Below are positions 23,877 to 35,500 of a stretch of DNA of 64,000 nt, piece after piece. Both the position numbers and the translations under genes were made by a program. Source of the stretch: Theropithecus gelada (lineage: Eukaryota; Chordata; Mammalia; Primates; Cercopithecidae); the NCBI RefSeq assembly GCF_003255815.1, contig NC_037683.1, forward strand, positions 74,143,035 to 74,207,034. Direction: 5' to 3'. Within the stretch, counting starts at the first letter, position 1. The number at the start of each line of letters is the position of its first letter. A model generated the notes under the pieces. It ran no database searches, was not told where the DNA came from, and saw only the letters and a program-made list of their open reading frames with translations.

Positions 23877-24696
23877 CTTGAATTTATCATCCCACTCTGT
23901 TCTGACCTGTAATGATTCTGCTGAGAGATCCAATAATAATCTAATGGAGTCTTCCTTGTACATGATGAGCAAATATTTTCTTGCTGCTCTCAATATACTC
24001 TTATTGTTTATGACTTTTGACAGTTTATGATATGTCTCAGTATGGGCCTTTGGGGATTTATCCTAAGTGAATCCCTTTGATCCTCCTGAATTTGGATGTT
24101 CATTTACTTCTTTTCATTTAAGTTTTCTTCCTTTATTTCTTCAAACAAGGTATCTACTTCATTCTCACTCTTCTTATTCAATTCCCATAATGTGTGTGTT
24201 AGTCTGCTTATCTCCTTCAGGTTTCTTTACTTTTCTTAATTTAGTCCTTTAGAATTTCTTCATTTTTATTTTTATTTCTGACTAATTTCAAATGGCCCAT
24301 TTTCAAGTTCGCTAATTCTTTCTTCTGCTTGATCAAAGCAGATCCCTTTGTTGATCCCTTCTAGTGAATTTTTAAATTCAGTTATAGTATTTTTTAGCTT
24401 CATAATTTCTATTTGGGTTTTTTTTCATAGTTTCTCTTTGTTTATATCTCATTTTGTTCATGCATCATTTTCCTGATTTTGTTTAGTTGTCTCTCTGTGC
24501 TGTCTTGCAGCATAGTGAGCTTCTTTAAGATAAATATTTCAAAATCTTTGTTAGGTTATTTATAAATCTTTATGTCATTATTGTCAGCTTCTGGATGTTT
24601 ATATTGGTTCTCTCATTGAGTCATGTTTCTCAGTTTGTGTGCCTTGTTATTTTTTTGTTGATTTTTGCATTTGACAAAAACAGCCAACTCTCCCAG
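23877..24696 (-). mobile_element. Old L1 (L1M/HAL1-like) ORF1 region
   Basis: The reverse complement contains the L1 ORF1 C-terminal wording (around 23880-24060: caaaagtcataaacaataag, ttggatctctcagcagaatc) and continues toward its N-terminus and 5' UTR. It is heavily decayed. Probably the same element as 17205-19660 and 25075-25978, but the ORF2 N-terminal half expected in between is absent. Confidence 0.65.
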
Positions 24697-25074
24697 TCTA
24701 TTTGTTCATTCTTATGCTGCTACTAAAGACATACCCGAGACTAGGTAATTTATAAAGGAAAGAGGTTTAATTGACTCACAGTTCAGTCATGGCTGGGGAG
24801 GCCTCGAGAAATTTAAAAGCATGATGGAAGGGGAAGCAACCACATCCTTCTTCACATGGCGGCAACAAAGAGAAATGTAGAGTGAAGGTGGAAAAAAGCC
24901 CCTTATAAAATTATCAGGTTTCATGAGAACTCAACTCACTACCATGAGAAGAGAATGGAGATAACTGCCCTGTGATTCAGTTACCTCCCACCAGATCCCT
25001 CCCATGACAGGTGGGGATTATGGAAACTACAATTCAAGATGAGATTTGGGTGGGTACACAGCCAAACCATATCA
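24697..25074 (-). mobile_element. MaLR LTR (MST/THE1-type)
   Basis: Reverse-oriented LTR with the family text: acccgagactaggtaattta, gaggtttaattgactcacag, tcatggctggggaggcctcg. The ends carry imperfect 5-bp repeats (cccag at 24692-24696, ccctg at 25075-25079). About 378 bp, the length of a solo LTR. It interrupts the old L1 5' region. Confidence 0.85.
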
Positions 25075-25978
25075 CCCTGTATTTATAGAATGGCTTTATA
25101 CAGGGAAAGGCCTTCATCAGTCAGCAAACTGGAAATTCAGAGGGCCTCCAAAAACTGTAATGAGGATAAATTTTCTTGATGCTTGTGCATGTAATTTCCC
25201 AACTAAAGAGGTTTACTGTGTTTTGCTTTTTGTTTTTTCGGGAGCCTGCAGTCTTACGTTCTCTCTGGTCTGTCTGAAGTACTGCAGGTTCTCTGGATCT
25301 GAAAGAAGCCACTGAGTTCTCTTTTGTTGTTTGCAATCCCAAGCATCCAAGACAGGCTCGTTCCATTAGTGCTCCAGATGAGACACAAACCAGTTCCTCA
25401 GGCAGCCACCCCCAAAGCCAGAATATAACAGACATGTTCCACTCTTCTCTTTCCCTCCTAAGGAAGAAGCTGCAGCTGAGTGCTTTCTCTGGATTATGGT
25501 GAGTGGTGCCTGCTTCTATCTGAGATATTATAAGTTCTCTGGCACTATCACAAGACATTGGGCACTCTTGTTCTCAGCAGTCCCCACATCCAAACTATGC
25601 CCATTTCCCATGGCAGAGTTCTGAGTCAGGCAAGACAGAAATCAGTCCATTGGGCAGCCCACCAAAGAGCCAGAACATTATATGTACATTCCACTCTTTC
25701 CTTACCCTCCTCAAAAATAAGTTGAGAGTTGGGCTTTTCCTTTAGACCCCAAGCTATGTCAGCTTTGGGGAGAGACTGATGTGGTTGAAATTACACAGCT
25801 TTTCTTACCCATTTTAATGCAGCTCTTCTTGGCTTTGAGCTTTCCTTACATACTGAGACTTTCTAACTGACTCCTGGGGTTCTCATAAAGGTTTTGGACT
25901 TTATTTATTTGTTGTCAGTGTTTTTGTGAGGAACAGAATCTGAGGCTTCCTATTCTGTCATCTTGCTGCCATCACTTT
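25075..25978 (-). mobile_element. Old L1 5' UTR and 5' end
   Basis: On the minus strand it starts at about 25978 with text like the L1 5' terminus (ggcagcaagatgacagaata, then ggaagcc) and runs toward ORF1. Frames of 89 and 145 codons at 25046-25315 (plus) and 25121-25558 (minus) have no domain. This gives the fragmented old L1 a recognisable 5' end. Confidence 0.6.
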
Positions 25979-26017
25979 CCTATGTGGCATCTTTTGATCC
26001 TTGATTGATAATGGAGT

Positions 26018-26135
26018 AGGCAGATGATGATGATGATGATGATGATTTCATAGATGAGAAAACTGAGAGTCCCAGAAACTAATGACTTGTCCAATGTTAC
26101 TCAGCAAGGAAGTGATTGTTTTGCTCACAAATGCA
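26018..26135 (-). mobile_element. MIR fragment with a (GAT)n run
   Basis: A (GAT)n run at 26023-26046 leads straight into a reversed MIR core: tcatagatgagaaaactgag, then tgacttgtccaatgttactc. The triplet run probably grew from the MIR's own gatgag motif. Confidence 0.7.
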
Positions 26136-26178
26136 TCCCAAGGACCTGAAGTGCCAGGTACCAGATAAATATTTATAA

Positions 26179-26188
26179 TGTGTGTGTG

Positions 26189-26223
<35 letters not shown>

Positions 26224-26254
26224 ATGTATATATAGTATGTGTGTGTATATATAG
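26179..26254. repeat. Compound (TG)n(TA)n microsatellite
   Basis: Alternating TG and TA blocks with a central run of about 12 TG units (26198-26223). Likely length-variable. Confidence 0.95.
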
Positions 26255-26564
26255 ACAAACAAAATCAAACCCAGAATATTTGCGTTTAAAATCTGTACTC
26301 CTATCCCCAAGTCCTTAGAGAAATGATAGTTCCTGCATAAACAATATTCAAACTCTAATCTTTCCATACTCAAGCCATTTGTTAACTGTTTTCATTCACA
26401 ATTCAGTCTTAATTTGCTTACTTAGCAATAACAGTGAATAATACATACAGGGTCTCTGGCTTTACTATCCAGCAGAGAGTTGTTTGGGATTACGTTACAG
26501 ATTTTAAAAGATTTTTTAAATTGGTTGGCTTTAATATTCCTTAACTTGCCCTAGGCTAGTAGGT
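26255..26564. other. No gene recognised
   Basis: Plain sequence between a microsatellite and a DNA-transposon fossil. Nothing identified. Confidence 0.4.
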
Positions 26565-26765
26565 TCTCCACCAGGCAATTTTGCCAAGAAGGGGATTTGG
26601 GCAATGTCTAGAAACATTTTTGGTTGTCACAACTGGAGGTGCTATTACCATCTAGTTAGTAGAGGCTAGAGATGCTGCTGTGTATCCTGCAATGCATAGA
26701 ACAGTCTCCGCAGTAAAGGATTATCCAGCCTGAAATTTCATTTACACAGAGGTTGAGAAACCCTG
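26565..26765. mobile_element. hAT-Charlie fossil (MER20-like)
   Basis: About 200 bp with the family's text: gggcaatgtctagaaacatt, tttggttgtcacaactggag, and ending gaggttgagaaaccctgc. Terminal inverted repeats (ggttctc / gagaaacc) are degraded. Opposite in orientation to the copies at 59397 and 60585. The MER20 name is recalled, not searched. Confidence 0.78.
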
Positions 26766-27764
26766 CCCTAGACAAGCTAAAAATGATGCAGAAGAGGTTC
26801 ACCTTCTTTATCTATCTTTCGGCATCACCTTTATCTCTCCACCATAACTCTTATGTAGGCAGACATACACATGGTTCCAGGACCTTCATGCTCAGCTCTC
26901 CTCTGGGATGCCTTTATCTAACCACAACTGATTATCTGGATCTTTGTGACCCATTCAAATTATTTTTTTCCTTTTTGATCCTATTCTCAAAGAGTTTTGT
27001 AAAATGATCGACTAACACCATATACTAAGAACCTGTAACTTGGTTTCTGGTTTACAATGAGTCATAATGGCCAAATATCCATTGAATAAATAGGAGTAGA
27101 AAATATTAGAATAATGTGTTTTCTATCATTCCTGCTCTTATCTTAGGGTATAATATTTTATTTTCACTGGTCAAATGAAACCCATATCCCAGCCTTATCA
27201 TCTAAAATAAATGCATCCCATGGGACCCGCCAGGGTAGCAGGTGGGTGGGTGGGTGTAATTCAGTCAGAAGATAAGGAAAGAAGTTTAATCTCCCTAAAT
27301 TGCCAAGAATGTTTCCCTTATAATTAGGAAAGTGCATTCTGAACCTCTGAATAATTTAAAGTACACGTTATGTGCTAATGGAAGAGGACGAGAATAGACA
27401 TAAATCTTTCCTATAAATAATCAATGCTATCAAAATGCCATAGCAAAAATATTCCTCTGATAGAAACAAAGACAGATAGTTTTTAGGATTTTATCTAGAG
27501 AATGTCAGGCATATGAGAATCCCTTCTTATTTATTTTATTTATCAGTTTGGATGTTTCTCTCCAACTACTTCCATAAAAGACTCCATTTAGATTCAAAGT
27601 GAAATTCTGCCTTTATACTAAATAATATAGAGAGTAAAACAAAATCAAAGAGATAAAGGAAAAAACATAGCTGGTATTGGGCAATTAAAAGGGCTATACT
27701 CCTCCCAAAACCCTTATCAAGTGATAAATCACGTTTATTTATTTATGTGGTCATCTCAAAGGTA
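26766..27764. other. No gene recognised
   Basis: About 1 kb without a supported feature, apart from a short (GGTG)n run at 27239-27257. The 84-codon frame at 26753-27007 has no domain. Confidence 0.45.
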
Positions 27765-27890
27765 GACTTGCTACTCCTTGAAAACACCTTTTATCTTTTT
27801 CATCTTTGTATTTCTTTTGCCCAGCACAGTGGCCAGCATATAGTAGTGACTCAATAAATGTTTGTTGCATCCATGAATAAATGCATGAGC
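27765..27890 (+). mobile_element. L2 LINE fossil, 3' terminus
   Basis: The conserved L2 end: gcccagcacagtggccagca, then gtgactcaataaatgtttgt and tgcatccatgaataaatgc. Confidence 0.75.
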
Positions 27891-28245
27891 TTATTAATTT
27901 TTATTGAGACTTAATATCCAACTTTACTAGAAGCCCGAGATTGAAAACAGAAAGACAAAAACACACATTACCAAGAAAGAAATGATGTGTTGTGATGAAA
28001 GAAAAAATGACTTGGTAAATATATGGTATAGCTTATATTAAATCTGAGGGAAAATCAATCTATAATAAGTCTTTATTTCATTACTTGAATGAGTTAATGA
28101 ATGAATAAACAAATACAGCAAGAAGGGAGTGAGTCCATAGCCACTAAAGTCCTTCAAAGCAATCCAAAATTTAGTGCCTACAATGAGATGCTGACATTGA
28201 TTGTTGGATTACAAAGCTGAGGAAAAACTCCATCACTTACAACAA
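27891..28245. other. No gene recognised
   Basis: AT-rich sequence; nothing identified. Confidence 0.4.
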
Positions 28246-28437
28246 TTTCAGGGATGGTTCTCAATTTTTAGCTGCACATTTAAATTACCTGAAGACATTT
28301 TTAGATACTTTGTCCAGCTATTCTTTTCCTCAGAGCTATTAAATCAGAATCTCTGGGGTTGGGACTCACCCAAGCATGAGTAGCTTTTAAAACTTCCCAA
28401 GTGGTTTCAATTACAGTCAAGGTTGAGAACCACTGGC
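28246..28437. mobile_element. hAT-Charlie fossil (MER5 group-like)
   Basis: Inverted ends tggttctcaa and ttgagaaccactg flank about 190 bp with text such as aaatcagaatctctggggtt and gggactcacccaagcatgag, typical of short non-autonomous Charlie elements. Exact family uncertain. Confidence 0.75.
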
Positions 28438-28509
28438 TTCTAGTGGAGTGGAGAAAAGTAATCAAAGTTCATTGAACAAATGTCTGTAGGTTACCTAGAG
28501 TAAAGGAAT

Positions 28510-28665
28510 GAATGGGAATTAACTTTAATTCAGCATCTACTGAATACTAAGTAAGGTGTTATTGTTTAAATTTGTTGTCTCATTTCATTCTCACGACATC
28601 ACTGTGAGGTTAACGTTGTTACCCACAGTTGAAAGAAGCGGAAATTAAGTCATGGATGACAGAAA
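28510..28665 (-). mobile_element. MIR
   Basis: Reversed MIR 3' portion: cagcatctactgaatactaa, then tcattctcacgacatcactg and tgaggttaacgttgttaccc. Confidence 0.68.
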
Positions 28666-28738
28666 CACAGTCCCTACTATGAAGGAGTGTTTAAAAACAT
28701 GAAAGGAAAAACATAGAAAAACACATAAATGTATGTAT

Positions 28739-28790
28739 ATTACACACACACACACAGAGAGGTATGTATATACACATACATATATATGAA
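28739..28790. repeat. CA/TA-rich simple repeat
   Basis: Short (CA)n run followed by alternating atgtatatacacatacatat. Imperfect. Confidence 0.85.
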
Positions 28791-28797
28791 AAAAAGA

Positions 28798-28895
28798 GCA
28801 AACTTGAACTCAGGAGACCTGGGTTCCTCTCTAAACACCATATTGTCACTAACTATATCATTTGGGTCACTCATTTAACCTGTTGGAATCACCAG
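28798..28895 (+). mobile_element. MIR fragment
   Basis: MIR core remnant: gaactcaggagacctgggtt, then tcactaactatatcatttgg and gtcactcatttaacct. Confidence 0.65.
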
Positions 28896-30894
28896 AATGA
28901 GAACAATAGGGTTAAATATAAAATTTTATAATTTCAGCAAAGGTACAGCTGACACAAAAGTAATTATAGCATGGTAATTAAAATTAAAGAGACATGACAT
29001 GTGTCACAGAGGGAGGGCTAGCCAACAGTCTGGCCTTTAAGGGTATTAGAATCTGACTGATGCTGCTGTAGTTTACAGGAAGCCCTTGACTTTACAGATC
29101 CAAAAATCTACTGGACATTGATTTGTTTCTAAGGGACTGACACATGATAACCCAATTTTAAATCTTTAATATGTAAACCATGCTTTCAAAGCATTTCTAT
29201 ACAAAGAAAGAATTTTTTCTGTGAACTTTGTTTAAGCCCAAGATAGCTTGGGTGTATAAATTAGGTCTGGGGGAAGAAATGGTGATAAGGAATTTTATTC
29301 CTGGTCCCCATGATATTAGCATTTACTTCTTTTGCCCTTCAGGTGCAGTGCAGATTATCAAGAAGTGAGCAGGTAAACACTACATTTTTTCTCTTTGAGG
29401 TTTCTTTTACTACATTTCACCAATACTATACACTTATATTGTCTTTCTATAATACAATTACTATTTCAGCTTCTCATTAGCCAGCTTCAGCTATTTCACT
29501 CTACAGTATTAGTTTATGCTTCATTGTGTTACACCTCAGTCATATAATAGAACTGAGAAAATGAGGAAATGGTCCTTGTCCATGCTCTCCTCCAATGGCC
29601 ATGCTGCCTTGGACAAATAATTTAATTTTTCTGAGCAGGGGGTACATTTTTGCAAAAGAAAGAGAAAAATGTTACTACATACCTTTTTCATATATTTTTG
29701 TGAAAAATCATACAATTTACCCATCATACAGTGGACATTGAGTAATTTATTAATACACTCTTCCTTATTCTTTCACCTGATCATCGATTGGCCTTGATTT
29801 CTCACCACTGATTTACAGCAACAAATCATTAATCTCATTGCTAAACTTAAGCTCTCCTTTATTGCACTTCTAAGGGTTAATTTTATCTTGACATTCTGAA
29901 GGTATTTTACTGTTTGCGTTAGGTTCTGATTATACTTCTATGTAGAGCTTCATAATTCACCATTATTTTAATGGCCTCCTGTGAACCTGATAATGTCTCC
30001 AGGAAAGGGACAGAATATGCTGTTATTCCCACTTAACGGAAGATCACAACAGGTAGGCAATGGACTCAAACTCATTTCTTGATTCTAAGTATTCTCTCCA
30101 CTGAGTATACTCTGAGTTCTGTGACTCTATCCTATTTTACCAATCATTTTGAATCACTAGGCAGTTATTTCATTCCCGAGGTTTTACTTTTCTCCTTTTA
30201 AAACAAAGCTAAGATGGCCTTAGTCAGGTCTTTCAGGGCAGTGCATAAAGAATAGGGCAGAGAAATTGAGAAATTCTAAAGTAACATATAGAATATCAAC
30301 TGAAATTAATTACAGAGACTTTAAATTCATCCCATAAAAGAAAAGTTTAAGTGGCTGGGTGTCTTTTAATTTAGAAAAATAAAAAAGAAGCCCAAGCAGC
30401 AACCTCATTAACTTACTTTCTCTACATCAAAGGTTAGGACAAAGGACATTGATCTATTGTTCTCAAAACTAAATATTCCAGGATGGAGATGCAACCATAG
30501 GAATTTAAGCCAGACCTTCCTGACTTAGAGAATGATTAAACATGGCAACAAACTCAAAGGCAAGCTTCTTATGTAGTCACTATTCCTGATTATGTTAAAA
30601 GCAGCATTCTCATGAATGAGAAAAAAGGTGACATGGGTGATTCACAGGCATAAAGTACGATCACTTTGGGGACATGTCAGCATTTTGGAGTAGCAGAAGT
30701 GGGAGATGATAGTTTTTAAAGCATATTTAATATTACAATATTATGCATTTATAAAATCCAAAGGGCTTTATTATTTTCATAATGTAAGCTAAAAAAGTCA
30801 AGTGTAGGAAAGTCTTATACTCAAGCCAGGAAGGTTCTTAAAGGAATCAGAGTAAGAGTTATGGGAATATTTTATGTTTATAAAATGAGAGCAG
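28896..30894. other. No gene; possible weak reversed MIR at 30025-30115
   Basis: About 2 kb of AT-rich sequence. The only hint is a MIR-like stretch (caggtaggcaatggactcaa). The 63-codon frame at 29536-29727 is unsupported. Confidence 0.45.
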
Positions 30895-30903
30895 GTGAAC
30901 AGG

Positions 30904-31415
30904 TGTTGGAACAGGCCCCCAGATCTGGCCATAAACTGGCCCCAAAACTGGCCATAAACAAAATCTCTGCAACACTGTGACATGTTCGTGATGGCCATGA
31001 CACCCACTCTGGAAGGTTGTGGGTTTCACCGGAATGAGGGCAAGGAACACCTGGCCCACCCAGGGCGGAAAACTTCTTAAAGGCGTTCCTAAACCACAAA
31101 CAATAGCATGAGTGATCTGTGCCTTAAGGACATGTTCCTGCTGCAGATAACTAGCCAGAGCCCATCTGTTTGTTTCTGCTCATCCCTTTATTTCCCATTT
31201 TAGTTAATCTATAATCTATAGATACAATGCTTATCACTGGCTTGCTGTCAACAAATATGTGGGTAAAACTCTGTTCGGGGCTCTCAGCTCTGAAGGCTGT
31301 GAGTCCCCTGATTTCCCACTCTACACTCTGCATTTCTGTGTGTGTGTCTTCAATTCCTCTGGGGCCGCTGGGGAATTAATTCCTTTAATTCCTTTCCAGG
31401 ACTGAGCTGGTCTCA
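30904..31415 (+). mobile_element. ERV LTR (possibly MER9/ERVK-like), solo
   Basis: About 512 bp starting tgttggaacaggccc and ending gagctggtctca, with higher GC than its surroundings and the LTR-like phrases ggaaggttgtgggtttcacc, ctctgttcggggctctcagc and cctctggggccgctgg. A 9-bp direct repeat gtgaacagg flanks it (30895-30903, 31416-31424), which is longer than the usual 4-6 bp duplication; part of the match may be chance. No retroviral internal sequence adjoins it. Several short minus-strand frames overlap it and are shadows. Confidence 0.75.
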
Positions 31416-31424
31416 GTGAACAGG

Positions 31425-32967
31425 TTGTTTAACAAAAAAAAAAAAACACGTTTGATACACAGTTACATCATGTTGCAATGACTCAGCTACTATCAGCTTG
31501 GAGGCAGAAGAGCAGACAAGAGGTCCAGAGTTCCATGTCAGGGGTCCTGCTGTAAGCTTGAACGAACACCTGTCTTCTATCATTCAGTTATCCAACATTT
31601 AATGAATGCTGAAAATACACCAGACCCAGACTCAGGTACTTTTTAAAAAAGTAAAATCTCTGACCTAAAAAAAGCAACAGCAGCAGCAACTTAAAATCTA
31701 ATGTTAAAGGCAGACAATGTATTTATTATATGAAACAATAGGGGATGGAGAATACTAAGTGCAGTAGGTTCCAGAGACCCAAGAAACAAGTAATAAGGAA
31801 TCCTTAGTAAATCTCAATCCTGAGATTTAATTTCTATGTCAATGAGTACAGGTGTGGATTGCTGACTGACCAACTGATGGACTATTGAGCCAGTTCTCAC
31901 TGACTTGATTTGCAGATAGCAACCTTGTTCCCTTTTCCCTGTCTTGACCAAAGTGAGCCCTGGTTAGAATGTAATTTCAGAGATGCTGTATCTTCATTTT
32001 TGGTTTATTTCAATTGACTGAGTCACCTTAAGCTTTAAGTTCTGTCTCCTTAGCTTTCAGTTAATGCTAAACAACCACTTAAAAGGTTGGCTCTTTTCCA
32101 GACTCAATGTATTTAGAACACAAGCAACTTTGCAACCACCCCCATCCCCAAAAATCCCTCTTCATACTTTACTATTTTTTCATTCTATATTCTCTGGAGA
32201 AAAGAGAAAAATGTTCCCCTTGATTATTAAGGATATTTTAGAATGAGACATTGTATTGGTACTTAGGATTTGCTATGAAATAGCTTCCTAGGATAGGGGA
32301 GATTGGAATTGTAATTTAAAGGAAACAAATTCTATGACTTAATGGGAAAAAAAGTACTCTCTGCATTCGATGAAAATAAAAGGTCCATGGGCAAGAAATG
32401 AACAGAATCAAGGTATGAAAACAAAAATGAATAAATAAGTGAAAACAAAATAATGAAGAAAGGCAGAACAAGATTGGCAAATAACTGGGATAGGAGCACC
32501 CCTTCCCCCTACTGTTTATCCCTCAGCAGTGACAGATATTGCCAATTATTAGGATGGTTTTCCTGTTGAGCCCAAATACTTCCTCTCAATCCAGAACCCA
32601 AAGCACCCACTACCAGTCTACTGCAGATGGCATAGTCAGGGAAACCTATATGTCATCCTAGATATATTGGAAAGTGGCACAAATGCTAATTAAATATCAC
32701 TGACTAGGTAGGCAGTGAGATAGAGGCTGTGGAGGATAAAAAGAAGGAAACTCCTTGCCCTATCTCCAAAATGCTTGTAATTTACAAAGCAAGAACTGAT
32801 AAAGAATTACTGATCATAACAGGCAGAATGTGAGAGGTGCTTCATAAGAACAAAAAAGTAATACAGGTTCAAAGAGCCACAGATATTGAAGCCATCCCGA
32901 CAGGTTGACAAGAATTGCATACTGAGTTCTGGACAGAAATAAAGTTATAATTAAGCATTAATCAAGC
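31425..32967. other. No gene; weak L2-like segment at about 31575-31790
   Basis: An A run (31434-31446) follows the LTR. The L2-like hint is the reversed text ttatccaacatttaatgaat and onward. The rest is unassigned. Confidence 0.45.
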
Positions 32968-33450
32968 TGTATTTTGGCCACTTCCTTGTTGCTAAAAGTC
33001 AGACAGCACTAGAAACTGACCATTTGCACCCCCATTGTTCCTGTAGATAGGATTTCTGACATGAGGGTCATAAGACAGGATCTCTGGTGTTCGAATCATA
33101 AAGCATTTGTTTAAGGATCACATAAGATGTTTTCAGACCCTGAATTTCAGCAACCAGTTTGAAGACCCCCACAAAGAAATGGGATTAGCATGAGTATACA
33201 GCTTCTTTATCTCCCTGTCCCATGACTTCACCCTGCACTCTTTGAATGATCAACAATCCACACTTTGCCCCACTTCAAAACCCTTAAAAACCCTAGCACA
33301 AAATTCCTCAGGGAAATGGATTTGAGGTTTCATCCCATCTCCTCATTCAATGACCCTGTGACTAAAATGCTTTTTCTGCTGAAACCCAGCGTCTTAACTT
33401 ACTGGCTTGCTGTATGCGCCTTGGGAAATGATCCTATTACAGTTATAACA
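32968..33450 (+). mobile_element. ERV1-type LTR (family unassigned)
   Basis: Starts tgtattttggcc and ends near gttataaca. Internal phrases (ccatttgcacccccattgtt, cctcagggaaatggatttga, ctttttctgctgaaacccag) have the order of a gammaretroviral-type LTR, with a TATA-like cttaaaaacc at about 33282. No exact 4-bp duplication was found, so the borders are approximate. Confidence 0.6.
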
Positions 33451-33861
33451 TCATTTATTTGTGAGAAACTAGACAGGCTTCCATAAGGAGCCAGTATCTG
33501 TGATAGACTTTGGATATCAGGGAGAATTCCAAAGACGAAGATGGCTGGAGAGAGCATGAGAAAGGCATGATTGGCCTGGAAGGAGAAGGTACTGATGAGC
33601 TCTGTCAGGAGCTTCCAAATGACCCAGTAAGATCCAGAGAGATATGGTATGAGTGCTATAGAGAAGGATCCATGAAGCGATCTAGGGGCCCACCATGAGT
33701 CACCTCATTAGCATAAACTCAGGTATGGTTGAAAAAGGCACATTATGAATAACAAAGATGCTCTTCTTATCCCTACCACTAAGGAAATTTCAAGAGTTTT
33801 AGGAGCTCTATGTCACACTTCAGGAGCAGAGATGAAATATATATTTCTTACTATGTCACAA
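33451..33861. other. Unassigned, LTR-like text near 33690-33850
   Basis: The phrase cattagcataaactcaggta and the following gagttttaggagctctatgt recall an LTR family, but I cannot name it. No coding signal. Confidence 0.4.
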
Positions 33862-34225
33862 GCTATTACAACAAAATACCATGCACTGGGTGGCTCAAAC
33901 AAAAGATATTTATTTCTCACAGTACTGGAGGCTGGAAAGACCAAGATCAGTGTGTTGAACACTCACCAATGTCTGCTGAGGGTGCTCTTCCTGGCTTGTA
34001 GATAACTGCCTTCCCACTGTTCACCCATATAATGGAGAGAGGAAGCTCTGGTGTCTCTTTCAGTTGTTATAAGAGCACTAATCTTATTGTGGGGGCTCCA
34101 CCCTCATGACCTCACATAAACCTTATTTCATTCCAAAAACCCAACCTCCTAGTACCATCACATTGGGGTTAGGGCTTCACCATATAGGTTTCGGATGGAC
34201 ACAAACATTCAGTTCACAACATGTA
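33862..34225 (-). mobile_element. MaLR-type LTR (MLT1/MST-related), reverse
   Basis: The text caagctattacaacaaaata, then tgggtggctcaaacaaaaga, tttatttctcacagtactgg and gtagataactgccttcccac is a reversed MaLR LTR. It runs to about 34225 (cattcagttcacaacatg). Frames across it are chance. Confidence 0.72.
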
Positions 34226-35194
34226 GGAAGACAGTCCATGTGGAAATGTCCTCCCCTTGTAGGAAGAGAGGAAAATTGAGGCAGACAAAAGCAGCCTGTG
34301 TATTCAGGCATAGGCCTCCAGCCAGACCCCAAACTATGTTAGGCACCAAGAGATCCAAGGAAAAATACACACTTTTTAATAGTAGTGGATTATTAGTATA
34401 CGACAAAAGTACTTGGCAGGGAAAGAGCAAAATATATGGGTTAATGAAGCTTTGCAGAGTTATGAGATGCCCATGGGTGTGTGACCCTTCTCCTCCTGCT
34501 GTTGAGTCCAAAGCTCATACCACCTGCCACAGCACAGCCAATAAGTTGAAAGACAATGTGTGTGGGCAAGAAAAGTGACTTTATTTTGGAGAGCCAGCAA
34601 CTGAGAAGATGGTGGACTAGCATCCTAAAGAACTGTGTTAAGCTAATATGAATGTGGGGATGCTTTTAGGTTAGGAGAAGGGGAAAGAGGAAAGGAGATG
34701 AAAAAGTTACTGATGACCACAGACATCTGGGCGGCAGCAAGGGTAAACTGTCTTTGGTCAGGTCAAAATCCTCTTGTATATTTTTAACATAACATTGTTA
34801 ATTGTGTCTATACCCTCCTTACCTTCTTGGGGGTTAGTCTTGGGGAGGGATTATTATTATCGTTGCTTTAAAGTTAAACTATAAACTAAATTCCTCCCAT
34901 AGTTAGCTTGGCCTATGTGCAGAGATAAGCAAAAGTGACTAACCTAAAAGATGTCATCATGGAGGGGTGCTTAGGAGCAAAATGGAGATTGATGTGCTCG
35001 GCCTCCTTTTCACTGCTACATTCCCACCCCCATCCCTAAGTGAGTATCGCTGCAAGCCTGGAGCTCAGCTCCTGCTTTTTTTTTCAGGTGGTGTGATTCT
35101 GCTGTCTTCCTATCCCCCATGGATTGGAAGATACTACTGTCTTTCTAATCCCAAAAGATTGCTTCCCCTGGAGAGAAAAATTCCTCCAATGCCA
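34226..35194. other. No gene; possible reversed ERV LTR around 34530-34960
   Basis: The 127-codon plus-strand and 100-codon minus-strand frames at 34195-34578 overlap each other and show no domain. Text near 34575-34625 (actttattttggagagccag) recalls a reversed LTR poly(A) region, but no borders were found. Confidence 0.4.
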
Positions 35195-35500
35195 GGACCA
35201 GATTTTACCAGCACCTGTAACCCAGCACTAAGATTACTGCCTGGAATACAACAAATCCTCAATATGTTTCCTGGGAGTGATTCAGCTGGAGGAATCACCT
35301 TAACTATAAAGTCATTTCCTTGATTAGCCAATCATATATATATTGAATACTTACTATGAGCCAGCCTCTTTTCTAGGCACTAAAAATACACAAAGATGAA
35401 TGAGGAATGACCCACAGAGCTCACAGTCCCATGGGTCTGAGTTATATGAAGAAGGTTATATAAAGTTAAATGGGTTGCTGTTATGGCTGGCTTCATATAA
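35195..35500. mobile_element. Two short L2 fossils, tail to tail
   Basis: A plus-strand L2 3' end at about 35195-35275 (gcctggaatacaacaaatcc) is followed by a minus-strand L2 end at 35330-35500 (atattgaatacttactatga, gcctcttttctaggcactaa). Both are strongly diverged. Confidence 0.55.

Noticed and set aside
25121..25558. 145-codon minus-strand frame
   Set aside because: Lies in the old L1 5' UTR region; no recognisable protein and no conserved start context.
26020..26047. (GAT)n run as a CRISPR-like or coding repeat
   Set aside because: Simple triplet slippage adjoining a MIR; no spacers and no coding frame.
34195..34578. 127-codon plus and 100-codon minus overlapping frames
   Set aside because: Mutually overlapping on both strands, no domain, no exon context; chance.
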